DNA from: Pontibacter sp. E15-1
GTDB taxonomy: Bacteria; Bacteroidota; Bacteroidia; Cytophagales; Hymenobacteraceae
DNA: 64,000 nucleotides
Direction: 5' to 3'
NCBI RefSeq assembly: GCF_022601975.1
Contig: NZ_JAKVIR010000018.1
Location: forward strand, 62,001-126,000
Position numbers and translations under genes: made by a program
Shown: positions 26,501 to 34,875 of the stretch, in pieces
Numbering within the stretch: position 1 is the stretch's first letter
Layout of the letters: each line of letters begins with the position of its first letter
The notes under the pieces: generated by a model
The model's input: only the letters and a program-made list of their open reading frames with translations
Databases searched by the model: none
Told to the model about the DNA's origin: nothing

Positions 26501-26764
26501 CGCCGCCGAAGGGTTCGGGATGTTCAGTTTGAAGTTTCCGTCGTCGTCGGTGAGGGCGGCCGAGTAGCCGGGCACGCTCACGCTGATGCCGGGCACCGGA
26601 AGGCCGCTGGCGGCATCCAGCACCGAGCCCGTGATCACGGTCCCGCCGGTGTACTGCCGGGTCACGGCTACCGAGTCCGCCTGCTGTGCAAACAGGCAAA
26701 CCGGGGAGGCAACCAGGGCAACGACAAACGAGAGCTCTTTTATTCTTCTTATAACTAGCTGCAT
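23579..26764 (-). CDS. SusC/RagA-family TonB-dependent transporter
   Basis: A 1061-residue outer-membrane transporter. After the signal peptide (ends LFAQQ) comes a carboxypeptidase-regulatory-like domain (about 40-115: GTVITGSVLDAASGLPVPGISVSVPG), the plug (GRVAGLNVIRRSGEPGIGGNLALRGYSS..QPLIVVDGMIYD) and a barrel ending in VLLGVRLGL with no terminal aromatic. The usual LEEVVVVGYG segment before the plug is missing, so this copy is divergent from the other two SusC proteins here. It would import an oligosaccharide or similar ligand using TonB energy together with the SusD encoded 33 bases downstream. Sixth... gene order in the operon: it follows the fasciclin gene at 26789 by 24 bases. Confidence 0.95.
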   Translation of the reverse strand: MQLVIRRIKELSFVVALVASPVCLFAQQADSVAVTRQYTGGTVITGSVLDAASGLPVPGISVSVPGYSAALTDDDGNFKLNIPNPSAAITITGEGFQRKQVAMKGQQSVTVRVYENTFGSLYEVANLSGGVAQPLNHTTSAVTSLNPGQEKYAMSATTPENFLQGRVAGLNVIRRSGEPGIGGNLALRGYSSLYTGNQPLIVVDGMIYDINDYGGSLISGHYTNPLSNIDIKDIDNISVVKDATSIYGSKGANGAIFITTGHAEQLATRIDFASYAGVNMTPEELPVMDAYNYRVYLSDVLRGSGYSDQDIQALPFMNDDPGAPGYHNYHNDTDWQKEAFDQSFNKNYYLKVSGGDNIAKYALSMGYLDQGGTVRNTDFNRYTTRFNADLNMSPKLQVQTNLGFSYSEQNLAEQGLAFKTNPIYLSLIKAPFLSRNEISDEGITSPNLSDLDLFHVGNPAAVVSNVTATGQNYRFFGSIDFNYELTKDLTASTQFGINYDKIRETFFIPRRGLLADTLESAVAESRMGNQVKRLFTVYSDSRLSYDKRFNNIHHLNANVGLRYSDNNSESDYGLGFNSATDELKSIGTGSTALRRASGDIGKWNWMSLYSGLNYGFLDKYFLTLSMAIDGSSRFGREGEDGLRINGNRFGVFPSVGAAWLVSSEDFMAGVTPIDLLKVRATYSITGNDDIGNYTSRQFYVSQNLLGLQGLVRGNIGNPALQWETYKKLNAGLDLALLNERLALSVDAYSSTTQDMLIQERLSTAVGFAYMYTNNGAMENKGLELSVNGRLINSETFKWDVGLKVAKYKNEITQLPGERMLTDFAGATILTQVGEQANLFYGYKTNGVYTSDEEASSAGLSTVTPDGTVSAFRGGDIRFLDLNGDNLINSDDRAVIGNPNPDFTGMFSTRFTYKKLSLDAAFTFSKGNDIYNYTRAQLESMRGTENQLMSVQNRWRANGQQTDMPRASWGDPMGNARFSDRWIEDGSYLRLRTLTLNYDLALNNRFLKNASVYATANNLFTVTDYLGYDPEFSASSSVFAQGVDLGLIPQFRSVLLGVRLGL

Positions 26765-26788
26765 AATATTAGCTTTAATTTAGGGTCT

Positions 26789-28246
26789 TTAGAACACAGG
26801 TACCAGTTCGATGTAGTCCACGGACAGCGGGTTCACGACGTCGTTCGTCGAGAGGGCCCCTACCAGGTACATGTCGATGAAGCCATACTTATCCACGGTG
26901 TACTCCCCCACCAGCACGCGCTCGCCGTAGTTGTTCGGCGTCACCTCGGTATAAGGCAGGTCGTTGGCCGTCGGGTTTTTGAAGGCGACTTTCTGGCTGA
27001 AGGTATACCCACTGTTAAAGTCGTTCAGGGCCTGCCAGTACACTTTGTAGGTGGTGGAGTTGACGTTGGGCACGCGGTACCGGATATGGAAGCCCCAGAT
27101 GTCGTGGTTGTAGGCCAGGATGTCGGTAAACTTCTTGCCCGTCTCGCTTCTGCGCAGGCGCATGCCCACACTGCCGGCTTTCTCGGGGTGGCTCAGCGTG
27201 ACGTTGCGGTTGTAGTACGCCCACTCCCCCTCGATGCGGATAGGCTTCAGTTTCTCCACTGGCTGCAGGTCGAGGCTGTTGAGCACGTACACGATGCCGT
27301 TGCTGGTCCGCTCTGTCCGCACTATGGCGCCTGGGTCGATGTGCACCTTCACGCTGTCGCGGGAGTAGAGCACGCTGGGCAGGTTTTCGGGGGTATACAC
27401 GCCGCGCAGCGCAAGGTCTTTTACCACGCCCCACGCGGTGGCGTCGTAGGTACTGTCTTCGGTGTTGGTGGTATAGTAGGGCTTATACTCCTCAATCTCG
27501 GCCTGGAAGGCGGCATCTGTCAGCACGATGAAGGTATAAAGCGAATCTTCGTTGGAGATGTCCAGGGCCTGGCGGAAATAGCGGTTGCGCTGCACGATGC
27601 CCTGGATCGAATCATACACCGGCTTGCCGGTGGCGGGGTCCACGCCGGTTTGCGTGGCCAGGCTGTCGATAAACACCGTGTACTCCAGCGACTTCATATA
27701 GGCCTGCTGCTTCGAGGCCAGGTCTGTGCTCATCAGAAACTCCCAGGAGCTCATTTTGGGCGGCATGGCGGCGTCTATCACATGCAGCACGCCGTTGCCC
27801 GCATACCTGTCGGCCGCCGTGATTGCGGCACCGTCCACGCGGGCGCTTGCCTTGTCCCAGGTAATGTACTTGCCGTTCAGGGTCTGGATGCGCGACGACT
27901 TGGGCAGCGGCGTGTTGGTGAGGTACTGCTGGTAGCTGATGTGGTTGCCCACAAAGGCCTTCAGCCGCTCCGGGTCGTTCACGATCGCCTGGTCCACGTT
28001 TTGCAGGGCCTCGTTGGAGGGGGCAAACACGGTGAACGTCTTCGAGGATTTCAGCACCTGGTCGTACTCCGTTTTCACGAGGAACTCGCTGAACTTGCTC
28101 AGGGCCGGGTCCGCCTCAATCGCCTGAAAAATGTTCTCGCCCAGCGCCTGCTCCGTCACCGCGGTATGGTCTTCCCATTTGTCTTCGCAGGCCACCAGCG
28201 TGGCCAGTAGGAACAGGACGAGTATGTAATTTTTATATGATGCCAT
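26789..28246 (-). CDS. Fasciclin (FAS1)-domain lipoprotein with C-terminal beta domain
   Basis: A 485-residue lipoprotein (LATLVAC, Cys20). The first FAS1 domain spans about 32-165 (FSEFLVKTEYDQVL, TFTVFAPSNEALQNV, GNGVLHVIDAAMPP); a second, more degenerate one spans about 168-330 (TFIVLTDAAFQAEI, GIVYVLNSLDLQP). The last 150 residues are beta-rich (FHIRYRVPNVNSTTYKVYWQ) and end LSVDYIELVPVF, the kind of ending seen in jelly-roll ligand-binding modules. A similar tail ends the neighbouring protein at 28363. FAS1 domains mediate adhesion or ligand binding. Start at ATG 28246 gives a proper lipoprotein signal; an upstream in-frame Met does not. Encoded 24 bases before the second SusC. Confidence 0.9.
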   Translation of the reverse strand: MASYKNYILVLFLLATLVACEDKWEDHTAVTEQALGENIFQAIEADPALSKFSEFLVKTEYDQVLKSSKTFTVFAPSNEALQNVDQAIVNDPERLKAFVGNHISYQQYLTNTPLPKSSRIQTLNGKYITWDKASARVDGAAITAADRYAGNGVLHVIDAAMPPKMSSWEFLMSTDLASKQQAYMKSLEYTVFIDSLATQTGVDPATGKPVYDSIQGIVQRNRYFRQALDISNEDSLYTFIVLTDAAFQAEIEEYKPYYTTNTEDSTYDATAWGVVKDLALRGVYTPENLPSVLYSRDSVKVHIDPGAIVRTERTSNGIVYVLNSLDLQPVEKLKPIRIEGEWAYYNRNVTLSHPEKAGSVGMRLRRSETGKKFTDILAYNHDIWGFHIRYRVPNVNSTTYKVYWQALNDFNSGYTFSQKVAFKNPTANDLPYTEVTPNNYGERVLVGEYTVDKYGFIDMYLVGALSTNDVVNPLSVDYIELVPVF

Positions 28247-28362
28247 CTTTAAGAATTTAAAACAGACAAGGTGCTTGGGGTATGCCGGCGGTAAACAGGG
28301 CCGCCGCCAGCACACATGAAGCTTTTATGGGTTGAAATTCGTTCTCCGCAAAGGAGAAGGGC

Positions 28363-30045
28363 TTATTCTTCGAAAACCGGGGTGCCGTCTCTGTCCAGCT
28401 TCGGCCACAGCTGATCCTGGTCTACCGGTATAAACTGGATCATGTCGAGCTGTATCCACTGGCGCGACAGGTTTACCAGGCCCACCAGCTTGATGCTGTG
28501 GCGGTCCGTGGTCTCCACCTCGATGGTGCCCGCCAGCCTGGCGAAGCTGTTGTTCTCCGGGGCGGTGGTGTAGCGCTTCCATCCCTGGGCCAGCAGGTCG
28601 CCCTCCGGCACGCCGTTTGGCCAGTACTCGCTCATGTTGATGGTGCGCTGCAGCGGCTTGCCGTCGAAGAACGTCTGGATCGTTGTGCCCAGCCTTCTGT
28701 AGGCGATCCATACCTTGTACTTGCCCTTCACCAGCACCGGTGTCTTAAACTCGATCGACTTGACTACGGCTGGCCGCAGGTATATCTCCAGGAAGTCGTT
28801 GTACACGCGGGTGTTGCTCTCCGAGGACGGAACCGTGGTATACTTAAAGTCACCTCCGTCCGTGCCGCCTTCCAGCTTCACGTCCTTCAGCTGCGAGATA
28901 CCCAGGTTGGTGGAGGTTGGGGTGGCGGAGCGCCACTGCGGCATAACGCGCAGCTCCGGCTGGTCGGCCACGTCAAAGTCCACGCGCACGGGCTTGCGCA
29001 CCTTAATGGCGATGTTCTTGGTGATGGCGTGCAGCACGCCGTTTGTGCCTGAGTTGTCGCTGGCGGCGCGGTCAATGGGTGCGCCAGGCTCCAGTATACC
29101 GGCAAAGGTGTCTTCGTTGATCAGCACCGAGTCGCCTTTCAGCTTGGTGGTCAGCACCTCCAGCGGTGCCAGGGTGGCGTGCGAGGGGGCCGTCACGATG
29201 TCGGCCACATACTTGTTGTCCGGCAGGATGTGGTAGGCCACGTAGAGGTTCAGGCTGTCGCCCTCGGCGGCGGGGTTCCCGGTGTCGGAGTACTCTTCCT
29301 TCAGCGCCTCGTAGCTGCCGATGCCCATGTTGCTGTATACTGCGTCGGTTTGCGCCAGCAGGGTATACCAGGCGCGCTTCGTGTTGGCCTCATCCAGGTA
29401 AAGGGCGTTCAGTTTCTCATAGTACCCGGTCTCTTTCAGGGCTTGGGTAAAAATGGAATAGCTCGGGTTGTCGGCTACCAGTTCGGCTACCGTTCTGGTG
29501 GCGGGCTGCAGCACCCGGTCGATGCTGTGGATAATGCCGTTGCCCACCTTTATGTTGCCCTGCACCACTTTCGCCTGCCGGTTCACGTTTATCCTGGATT
29601 TGCCATCCTCGTTCACGGCACCCGTGATCAGGTACTGGCCCAACATCGTGATCTTGGGCAGCTTGCCGTCGGTGAAGAGGGACGTGGAGATCGTGTCTTC
29701 GATCAGGTGGAATTTCACCACTTTTTTTAGTTCCTCTAACTCCAGCTGGTCCACGGCGCTCACGCCTTTGTCCTGCATGTATAGCCGCACGGCGTCGTTG
29801 TTTGGCGCGAACAGGGTATAGGCCCCGTAGGCCCCAAGGTAACCCGCGTTCCCGGTCAGTTCCAGAATCTTTGAGAACTCGGAGAACTGCTCCTGGTTTT
29901 TCTCAAAGTAGCCCGTCATGTTCACGTCGGTGGTGGTGCTCGTCTCGAGGTACTCTTCCTGGCACCCCCACAGCACTGTCACCATCAGGAGGCAGGCAGC
30001 GGTCAGCTTTACCAGAATATTCCCACTTTCATTCCTATTTTTCAT
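28363..30045 (-). CDS. Fasciclin (FAS1)-domain lipoprotein with C-terminal beta domain
   Basis: A 560-residue lipoprotein (VTVLWGC, Cys28). FAS1 domain 1 is about 45-190 (EFSKILELTGNAGYLGAYGAYTLFAPNNDA, NGIIHSIDRVLQP), domain 2 about 190-350 (YSIFTQALKETGYYEKL, NGVLHAITKNIAIKV). The C-terminal 200 residues form a separate beta-rich domain (GKYKVWIAYRRLGTTIQTFF, LAGTIEVETTDRHSIKLVGL) ending IQLDMIQFIPVD, parallel to the end of the 485-residue protein next door. This suggests a surface glycan-binding role comparable to SGBPs in other PULs; that is inference. It follows the first SusD by 25 bases and precedes the next FAS1 gene by 116 bases. Confidence 0.9.
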   Translation of the reverse strand: MKNRNESGNILVKLTAACLLMVTVLWGCQEEYLETSTTTDVNMTGYFEKNQEQFSEFSKILELTGNAGYLGAYGAYTLFAPNNDAVRLYMQDKGVSAVDQLELEELKKVVKFHLIEDTISTSLFTDGKLPKITMLGQYLITGAVNEDGKSRINVNRQAKVVQGNIKVGNGIIHSIDRVLQPATRTVAELVADNPSYSIFTQALKETGYYEKLNALYLDEANTKRAWYTLLAQTDAVYSNMGIGSYEALKEEYSDTGNPAAEGDSLNLYVAYHILPDNKYVADIVTAPSHATLAPLEVLTTKLKGDSVLINEDTFAGILEPGAPIDRAASDNSGTNGVLHAITKNIAIKVRKPVRVDFDVADQPELRVMPQWRSATPTSTNLGISQLKDVKLEGGTDGGDFKYTTVPSSESNTRVYNDFLEIYLRPAVVKSIEFKTPVLVKGKYKVWIAYRRLGTTIQTFFDGKPLQRTINMSEYWPNGVPEGDLLAQGWKRYTTAPENNSFARLAGTIEVETTDRHSIKLVGLVNLSRQWIQLDMIQFIPVDQDQLWPKLDRDGTPVFEE

Positions 30046-30070
30046 GTCTGTAGCAGTTTAAGGGAAAAGC

Positions 30071-31564
30071 TTATTTATAGAAGGGGTTCTGTTCCAGGTT
30101 CTTGTTGGTCAGGAGCTCATACTGGTAGATGGGCCAGTAGTGGCTGTTCACGTCCCGGATCTTGTTCATGATCGTCTGCTGCCGGTCCACCGGGGCGCTC
30201 GCGATCACCATATCGCGCAGGATGTCCATGCGGGCGTAGTCGTCGCGGCGGGCGTTGCGCAGCACGTCATACCAGCGCTTGCCCTCGAAGGCGAACTCCC
30301 GTGCCCGCTCCTCCAGTATGTAGTCGACGAGGCCGTTCACATCGCCGGCCCCCACGGTGCGCTCGGTGCCTGGCAGGGCATTGGCGCGCTCCCGGATTTT
30401 CGAGACGATGCCCAGCGCCTCCTCGCCCTGGCCGGTCAAGGCAAGCGCCTCGGCCTTCATCAGCAGGATGTCGGCGTAACGGTAGAAGATGAAGTGGGCG
30501 TATGAGTCGTTGAAAGACCGTCTTTGGTCCTGGGTCAGGCCAAGATATTTCCATACCTCGCTGCTTGAGAGCCGAACAGAGGCGTTCAGCCGCGCGTCCA
30601 CGTTCAGCGGGTCATTCTCATCGAGGGTATACACCTCCTCTATCACGCGGGGGGCCACCAGGAACCGGCGACCCACGCTGGCGCTCAACAGCGCATAGTA
30701 TGGGTTATTCTTCTGCTCGCTGAACTGCAACTCAAAAATGCTCTCGCTCGAGTTGCCCACCCCGTACAGATCCTGAAACCAGCTTGAGTTTAGCTTTGGC
30801 TGCACCAGGGCAAACTGGCCGGAGTTAATGAGCTTGTCGCAGGCTGCGATGCTTTTTTCGTACTCGCTTTTCCAGAGGTATACATCGGCCTGCAGGGCGT
30901 TCACGGTGTACTTGGTCACGCGGCCCTTGTTTGCCGCCGTGTTGCCGTACGTGATCGCGGCCCACTGCTCTGCCTGCTCCAGGTCTTTGGTGATCTGCTC
31001 CAGAATCTCCTCGGCGCTGTTTTTGGGCAGGGCAATGTCCTGCTCGTCGCTAATGGTGGCGTCCAGCTTTAGCGGCACCTCCCCGAAGCTGCGCACCAGG
31101 TAAAAGTACATCAGGCTCCGGATGGTCAGGGCCTCGGCCATGTAGGCGTGCAGCTGATCCTCGTGAAAGGTGTTGTCCTGGTCGAGGGTGCCGGGGGCCA
31201 GCTCCAGCACCGTGTTGCAGTAGTTGATGGTTCTGTAAAAGGGCCGCCAGTTGGCGATGGGGTTGGTGTCTACGATGTTGCCGTTGATCACGTCCTGCTC
31301 GTTGTAGCGCACCCCGGAGTTGGCCATCAGCATGTCCGCCCGCAGCTCGCCCCACAGGAAGAGCTTTTCGGAGAGATCGTTGTCCAGCATGGAGGCGTAA
31401 ATGCCCACCACCGCAGACTGCACCTGCTCTTTGGTCTTCCAGAAGTTCTGCCGCACAATGCCGTCCTGGGGCCGCAGGTCGAGGTATTTCTCGCAGGCGC
31501 TGGTGCCCACCAGCACGGCCATAAACAGGACCGCCTTTATCAGTGTATTCTTACTTTTAAACAT
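30071..31564 (-). CDS. RagB/SusD-family outer-membrane lipoprotein
   Basis: A 497-residue SusD-like lipoprotein (VGTSAC, Cys24). The start EKYLDLRPQDGIVRQNFWKTKEQVQSAVVGIYASM is the classical SusD N-terminus, followed by RSLMYFYLVRSFGEVPLKLD (TPR helices) and the C-terminal IRERANALPG..LVDYILEERAREFAFEGKRWYDVLRNAR, typical of the family. It ends YELLTNKNLEQNPFYK as many SusD proteins do. It pairs with the SusC encoded 32 bases upstream. It should sit on the outer surface and bind the imported ligand. Confidence 0.96.
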   Translation of the reverse strand: MFKSKNTLIKAVLFMAVLVGTSACEKYLDLRPQDGIVRQNFWKTKEQVQSAVVGIYASMLDNDLSEKLFLWGELRADMLMANSGVRYNEQDVINGNIVDTNPIANWRPFYRTINYCNTVLELAPGTLDQDNTFHEDQLHAYMAEALTIRSLMYFYLVRSFGEVPLKLDATISDEQDIALPKNSAEEILEQITKDLEQAEQWAAITYGNTAANKGRVTKYTVNALQADVYLWKSEYEKSIAACDKLINSGQFALVQPKLNSSWFQDLYGVGNSSESIFELQFSEQKNNPYYALLSASVGRRFLVAPRVIEEVYTLDENDPLNVDARLNASVRLSSSEVWKYLGLTQDQRRSFNDSYAHFIFYRYADILLMKAEALALTGQGEEALGIVSKIRERANALPGTERTVGAGDVNGLVDYILEERAREFAFEGKRWYDVLRNARRDDYARMDILRDMVIASAPVDRQQTIMNKIRDVNSHYWPIYQYELLTNKNLEQNPFYK

Positions 31565-31596
31565 ATTCAGAGTGTTTAGAGCCTAGCGTATCTATT

Positions 31597-34500
31597 TTAG
31601 AATCTGACGTTTGCACCGATCGTGATGGTCTGCACCGGCGGTGTTCTCGATTCGTCAAACCCGATCCGGAAGGGGTCGCTTCCGCGAAGGGTCACCTCCG
31701 GGTCCTGGCCGGTGTAGTTCGTGAAGGTGAGCAGGTTCTCGGCCGTCACGTAAAAGCCCAGGTCCTTCATACCCAGTGGCTGAATGATGTGCTGCGGCAG
31801 GTTATACCGCACCGTGATGTACTTGAAGCGCAGGAACGAGGCATCCTCTACGTAGCGGTCGGAGGCCAGCCAGTTGTACCCGTAGCCGAGCAGCGCGCGC
31901 GGAATGTCGGTCTCGTCTCCGGGGTTGCGCCACCTGCGCAGCACGGCCGTGCTCTGGTTGTCGTAGCTGTACATGTTCTCGGTCAGCATCTTGGTCTGGT
32001 TCACCACATCAAACTTGTAGCGGAAGTTGAAGAACAGGTTCACTTTCCAGTTCTTGTAGCTCACCGACGGGCCAAAGCCGCCTGTCAGCTTGGGGTTGGC
32101 GTTGCCCAGGTACACCACGTCCATGTGGTCGATGTTGCCGTCGTGGTTGATGTCCTCATACATGGCATCGCCCGGCTGGAACGTGTAGTCGATGGTTGGG
32201 TAGCCGAAGCGCATCGGGATAATCTGCCCGTTGGGGCCCACGATGGTGTTGCCGTTCTTGTCGCGGGCAGTGGTCGACTCTGAGTCGGGGTATACCCCCT
32301 TGTAGCGATAGCCATAGAAGGAGCCAAACGGGTTGTTCTCCTGGATGGTGATGAGGTAGCTGCCGTTGCGCAGCAGGTCGCCGCCGGTACGGGGGTATAA
32401 ATCAGAGATTTCGCGGATGATGTTGTTGTTCTGAGCGAAGTTGAAGCCGAAGTTCACCGTCAGGTCTTTGCTGCGGTACGGCGTGGTGTTAAAGGCCAGT
32501 TCCCAGCCCTGGTTATCCATGATGCCCACGTTCATGTCCACCTCGTTAAAGCCGGAAACGGAGGAAATGTCCAGCCCCTGATAAAACATGTCTTTTGTGC
32601 GCTTCTTGTAGAAGTCCACATCCATGCCTACCCGCTGCTGAAACAACTGCACGTTAAAGCCCACGTTCTGCTGCACCACGGTTTCCCACTGCAGGTTTTT
32701 CAGCTCCATGTTGGCCGGGTACACCCCAGACATACCCAGGTAGTTCCAGTCGTAGTTGTTGTAGATGTTGAAGTGGCCGTAGCTTGCCCGTGGCTCGTTG
32801 CCGCTGGTACCGTAACTGGCGCGTGCGCTCAGGTCGTCGATAAAGGTCAGGCTTTGCATGAACGGCTCGCCCGACACACGCCATCTGGCGGAGATGGACG
32901 GAAACGTGCCCCAGCGGTGGTTCTGTCCAAACTTCGAGCTGCCGTCGCGGCGAACGCTGGCATTCAGGATATAGCGGTCGAGGAAGCCGTACTGCGCGTT
33001 CAGCAGCACCCCCACGCTTCTGTTCTGGTTCGAGAAGGAGTACAGGTTGAGCTCCTCGTTCTGAATACGGGACGGAACAGAGGGGTCCTGCAGCAAAGCC
33101 GATGCGGCATTGGAAGTGGTGAGGCCATACCCTACGGTCTTATAGTCGAAGGTCATGAACGAGGCCAGCGCCTGCAGGCTGTGGTTTACGCCAAGCTGCG
33201 GGGTATAGATCAGGTTCGTTTTGGAGACAACGCTGAACTGGTCAAAGTCAGAGTCAGAGGCCCTGTTCACGGTGGTCTCGGTGGCTGGCCGCCCTGTAGC
33301 TGTCTGCGGCAGGAACGTCTTGGTCTTGCTGTTGTTGATGTCGAACTGCACGTCCGAGGTTGCCATCAGGCGGTTCGGGATGATGTCGTACTGCAGGTTG
33401 AATTTCGGGATGATCCGCTCGCCGATCAGCTTGTTCTGCCCTTCCAGCGCCATGGCCAGCGGGTTGTAGGTTCTGCTATAGCCCCCCTGAATGTTGGAGG
33501 CCGGCGAGAAGTAGTTTGGCGTCACGTTGCCGTACTCGTCCACTTCATACAGGCCCATGTTGGGCATTTTGTTGTAAGCCACCCCGCGAATGCTGTTGGT
33601 ATAGCTCCGGTTGTTCTCCGAGTGGGTATACGCCAGGTCCGTTCTGAAGCGGATGCGCTTCGACACGTTAAAGTCGAGGTTGATGCGGGAGGAGATACGG
33701 GAAAGGTCGGTGCCGATGGTCGTTCCCTCCTGCCCCAGATACCCCACCGAGGCATAGTAGCGGGCCTTGTCGCCGCCACCCGACAGCGACAGGTTGTGGT
33801 CGTTGATGTAGCCTGTCTGCGTGATGGCGTCGATCCAGTCGGTGTTGTTGCTGTAGTTGTAGAAGTAATATGGGTCGTTCGGGTCGTATAGGAACTCCTT
33901 TACGTTGGTGGTGTTCAGCGGAGAGCCGGTGCGGTTCATGTAGGCCTCCGGGATCAGCATCGAGTACTGGTCACCGCTCAGCATCGGGATCGCGTCCGGC
34001 TGCTTGCTCACGTTTCCCTTGAAGGAGTAGTTCACCGTCGGCTTGCCTTTCGCGCCCCGCTTGGTCGTGATCACGAGCACCCCGTTGGAGGCCCGGGAGC
34101 CCCAGATGGCCGTGGCCGCCGCGTCTTTCAGCACCGATATCTCCTTAATGTCGGCCGGTGCGATGTTGAGGAGCTGCGCATACCCCTGCTCGTCGGCGGT
34201 CGCGAAGTTAAAGTCGGCGGCAATCTCGATGGCATAGGGCATGCCGTCCACCACAATCAGCGGGTCGGCGCTGGAGTTGATGGAAGACGTGCCGCGGATA
34301 CGGATCGACATACCGGCTCCGGGGTCACCGGTGTTAGTGGTGATGTCCACGCCGGCCAGACGCCCCTGCAGGGCCTGGTCGATGGAGGTGGCCTGCACCT
34401 CTGCGATCTCCCGCGTGTCCAGCTTGGCCACGGCCGAAGTCAGGTTGCGCGTCTCGATCTGCATCATGCCGCTGTTCACCGCGTCGGCCACAATCTGCAC

Positions 34501-34848
34501 CTCGCCCAGCGTCTTGGCATCCGACTCCAGCTGCACATTAATTGTAGCGCGGTTATTGGCGTTCACCGTCACGGTCCGGAAACCGATGTAGGAAATCACG
34601 AGCTTGTGCATCGGGTCTTTCATCCGGACAGCGAAGTTACCGTCGATGTCGGTCTGTGCGCCCGTCACCACGCGGTTGTCTTCATCCATCTCTGTCACCG
34701 ACACGCCCACGAGCGGCTCCTGCGTGCCCTGCTCGGTTATCTTGCCCCGCACGATGGGGAAGGCAGCCTGCGCCTGCGCCACAGCGCCACTTAGCAGAAA
34801 CACTGCGGCCAGCGACAGGTATACCATCTTTCCAAGTAATTTTTTCAT
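31597..34848 (-). CDS. SusC/RagA-family TonB-dependent transporter
   Basis: A 1083-residue outer-membrane transporter. Signal peptide to AQAQA, then a carboxypeptidase-regulatory-like domain (VRGKITEQGTQEPLVGVSVTEMDEDN), an STN-less linker with LGEVQIVADAVNSG, the plug (GRLAGVDITTNTGDPGAGMSIRIRGTSSIN..ADPLIVVDGMPYA) and a 22-strand-type barrel ending TIGANVRF with the terminal Phe expected for BAM insertion. It lies 27 bases after the first FAS1 gene and 32 bases before its SusD partner, so it is part of the same operon. Import of oligosaccharide with TonB/ExbBD energy is known for the family. Confidence 0.96.
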   Translation of the reverse strand: MKKLLGKMVYLSLAAVFLLSGAVAQAQAAFPIVRGKITEQGTQEPLVGVSVTEMDEDNRVVTGAQTDIDGNFAVRMKDPMHKLVISYIGFRTVTVNANNRATINVQLESDAKTLGEVQIVADAVNSGMMQIETRNLTSAVAKLDTREIAEVQATSIDQALQGRLAGVDITTNTGDPGAGMSIRIRGTSSINSSADPLIVVDGMPYAIEIAADFNFATADEQGYAQLLNIAPADIKEISVLKDAAATAIWGSRASNGVLVITTKRGAKGKPTVNYSFKGNVSKQPDAIPMLSGDQYSMLIPEAYMNRTGSPLNTTNVKEFLYDPNDPYYFYNYSNNTDWIDAITQTGYINDHNLSLSGGGDKARYYASVGYLGQEGTTIGTDLSRISSRINLDFNVSKRIRFRTDLAYTHSENNRSYTNSIRGVAYNKMPNMGLYEVDEYGNVTPNYFSPASNIQGGYSRTYNPLAMALEGQNKLIGERIIPKFNLQYDIIPNRLMATSDVQFDINNSKTKTFLPQTATGRPATETTVNRASDSDFDQFSVVSKTNLIYTPQLGVNHSLQALASFMTFDYKTVGYGLTTSNAASALLQDPSVPSRIQNEELNLYSFSNQNRSVGVLLNAQYGFLDRYILNASVRRDGSSKFGQNHRWGTFPSISARWRVSGEPFMQSLTFIDDLSARASYGTSGNEPRASYGHFNIYNNYDWNYLGMSGVYPANMELKNLQWETVVQQNVGFNVQLFQQRVGMDVDFYKKRTKDMFYQGLDISSVSGFNEVDMNVGIMDNQGWELAFNTTPYRSKDLTVNFGFNFAQNNNIIREISDLYPRTGGDLLRNGSYLITIQENNPFGSFYGYRYKGVYPDSESTTARDKNGNTIVGPNGQIIPMRFGYPTIDYTFQPGDAMYEDINHDGNIDHMDVVYLGNANPKLTGGFGPSVSYKNWKVNLFFNFRYKFDVVNQTKMLTENMYSYDNQSTAVLRRWRNPGDETDIPRALLGYGYNWLASDRYVEDASFLRFKYITVRYNLPQHIIQPLGMKDLGFYVTAENLLTFTNYTGQDPEVTLRGSDPFRIGFDESRTPPVQTITIGANVRF

Positions 34849-34875
34849 ATCTACTTTCTGTTAATTCCGCTTCGA

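Noticed and set aside
25103..28210. Long plus-strand open frames opposite the SusC (23579-26764) and FAS1 (26789-28246) genes
   Set aside because: Antisense shadows in GC-rich DNA; the minus-strand products have clear family signatures.
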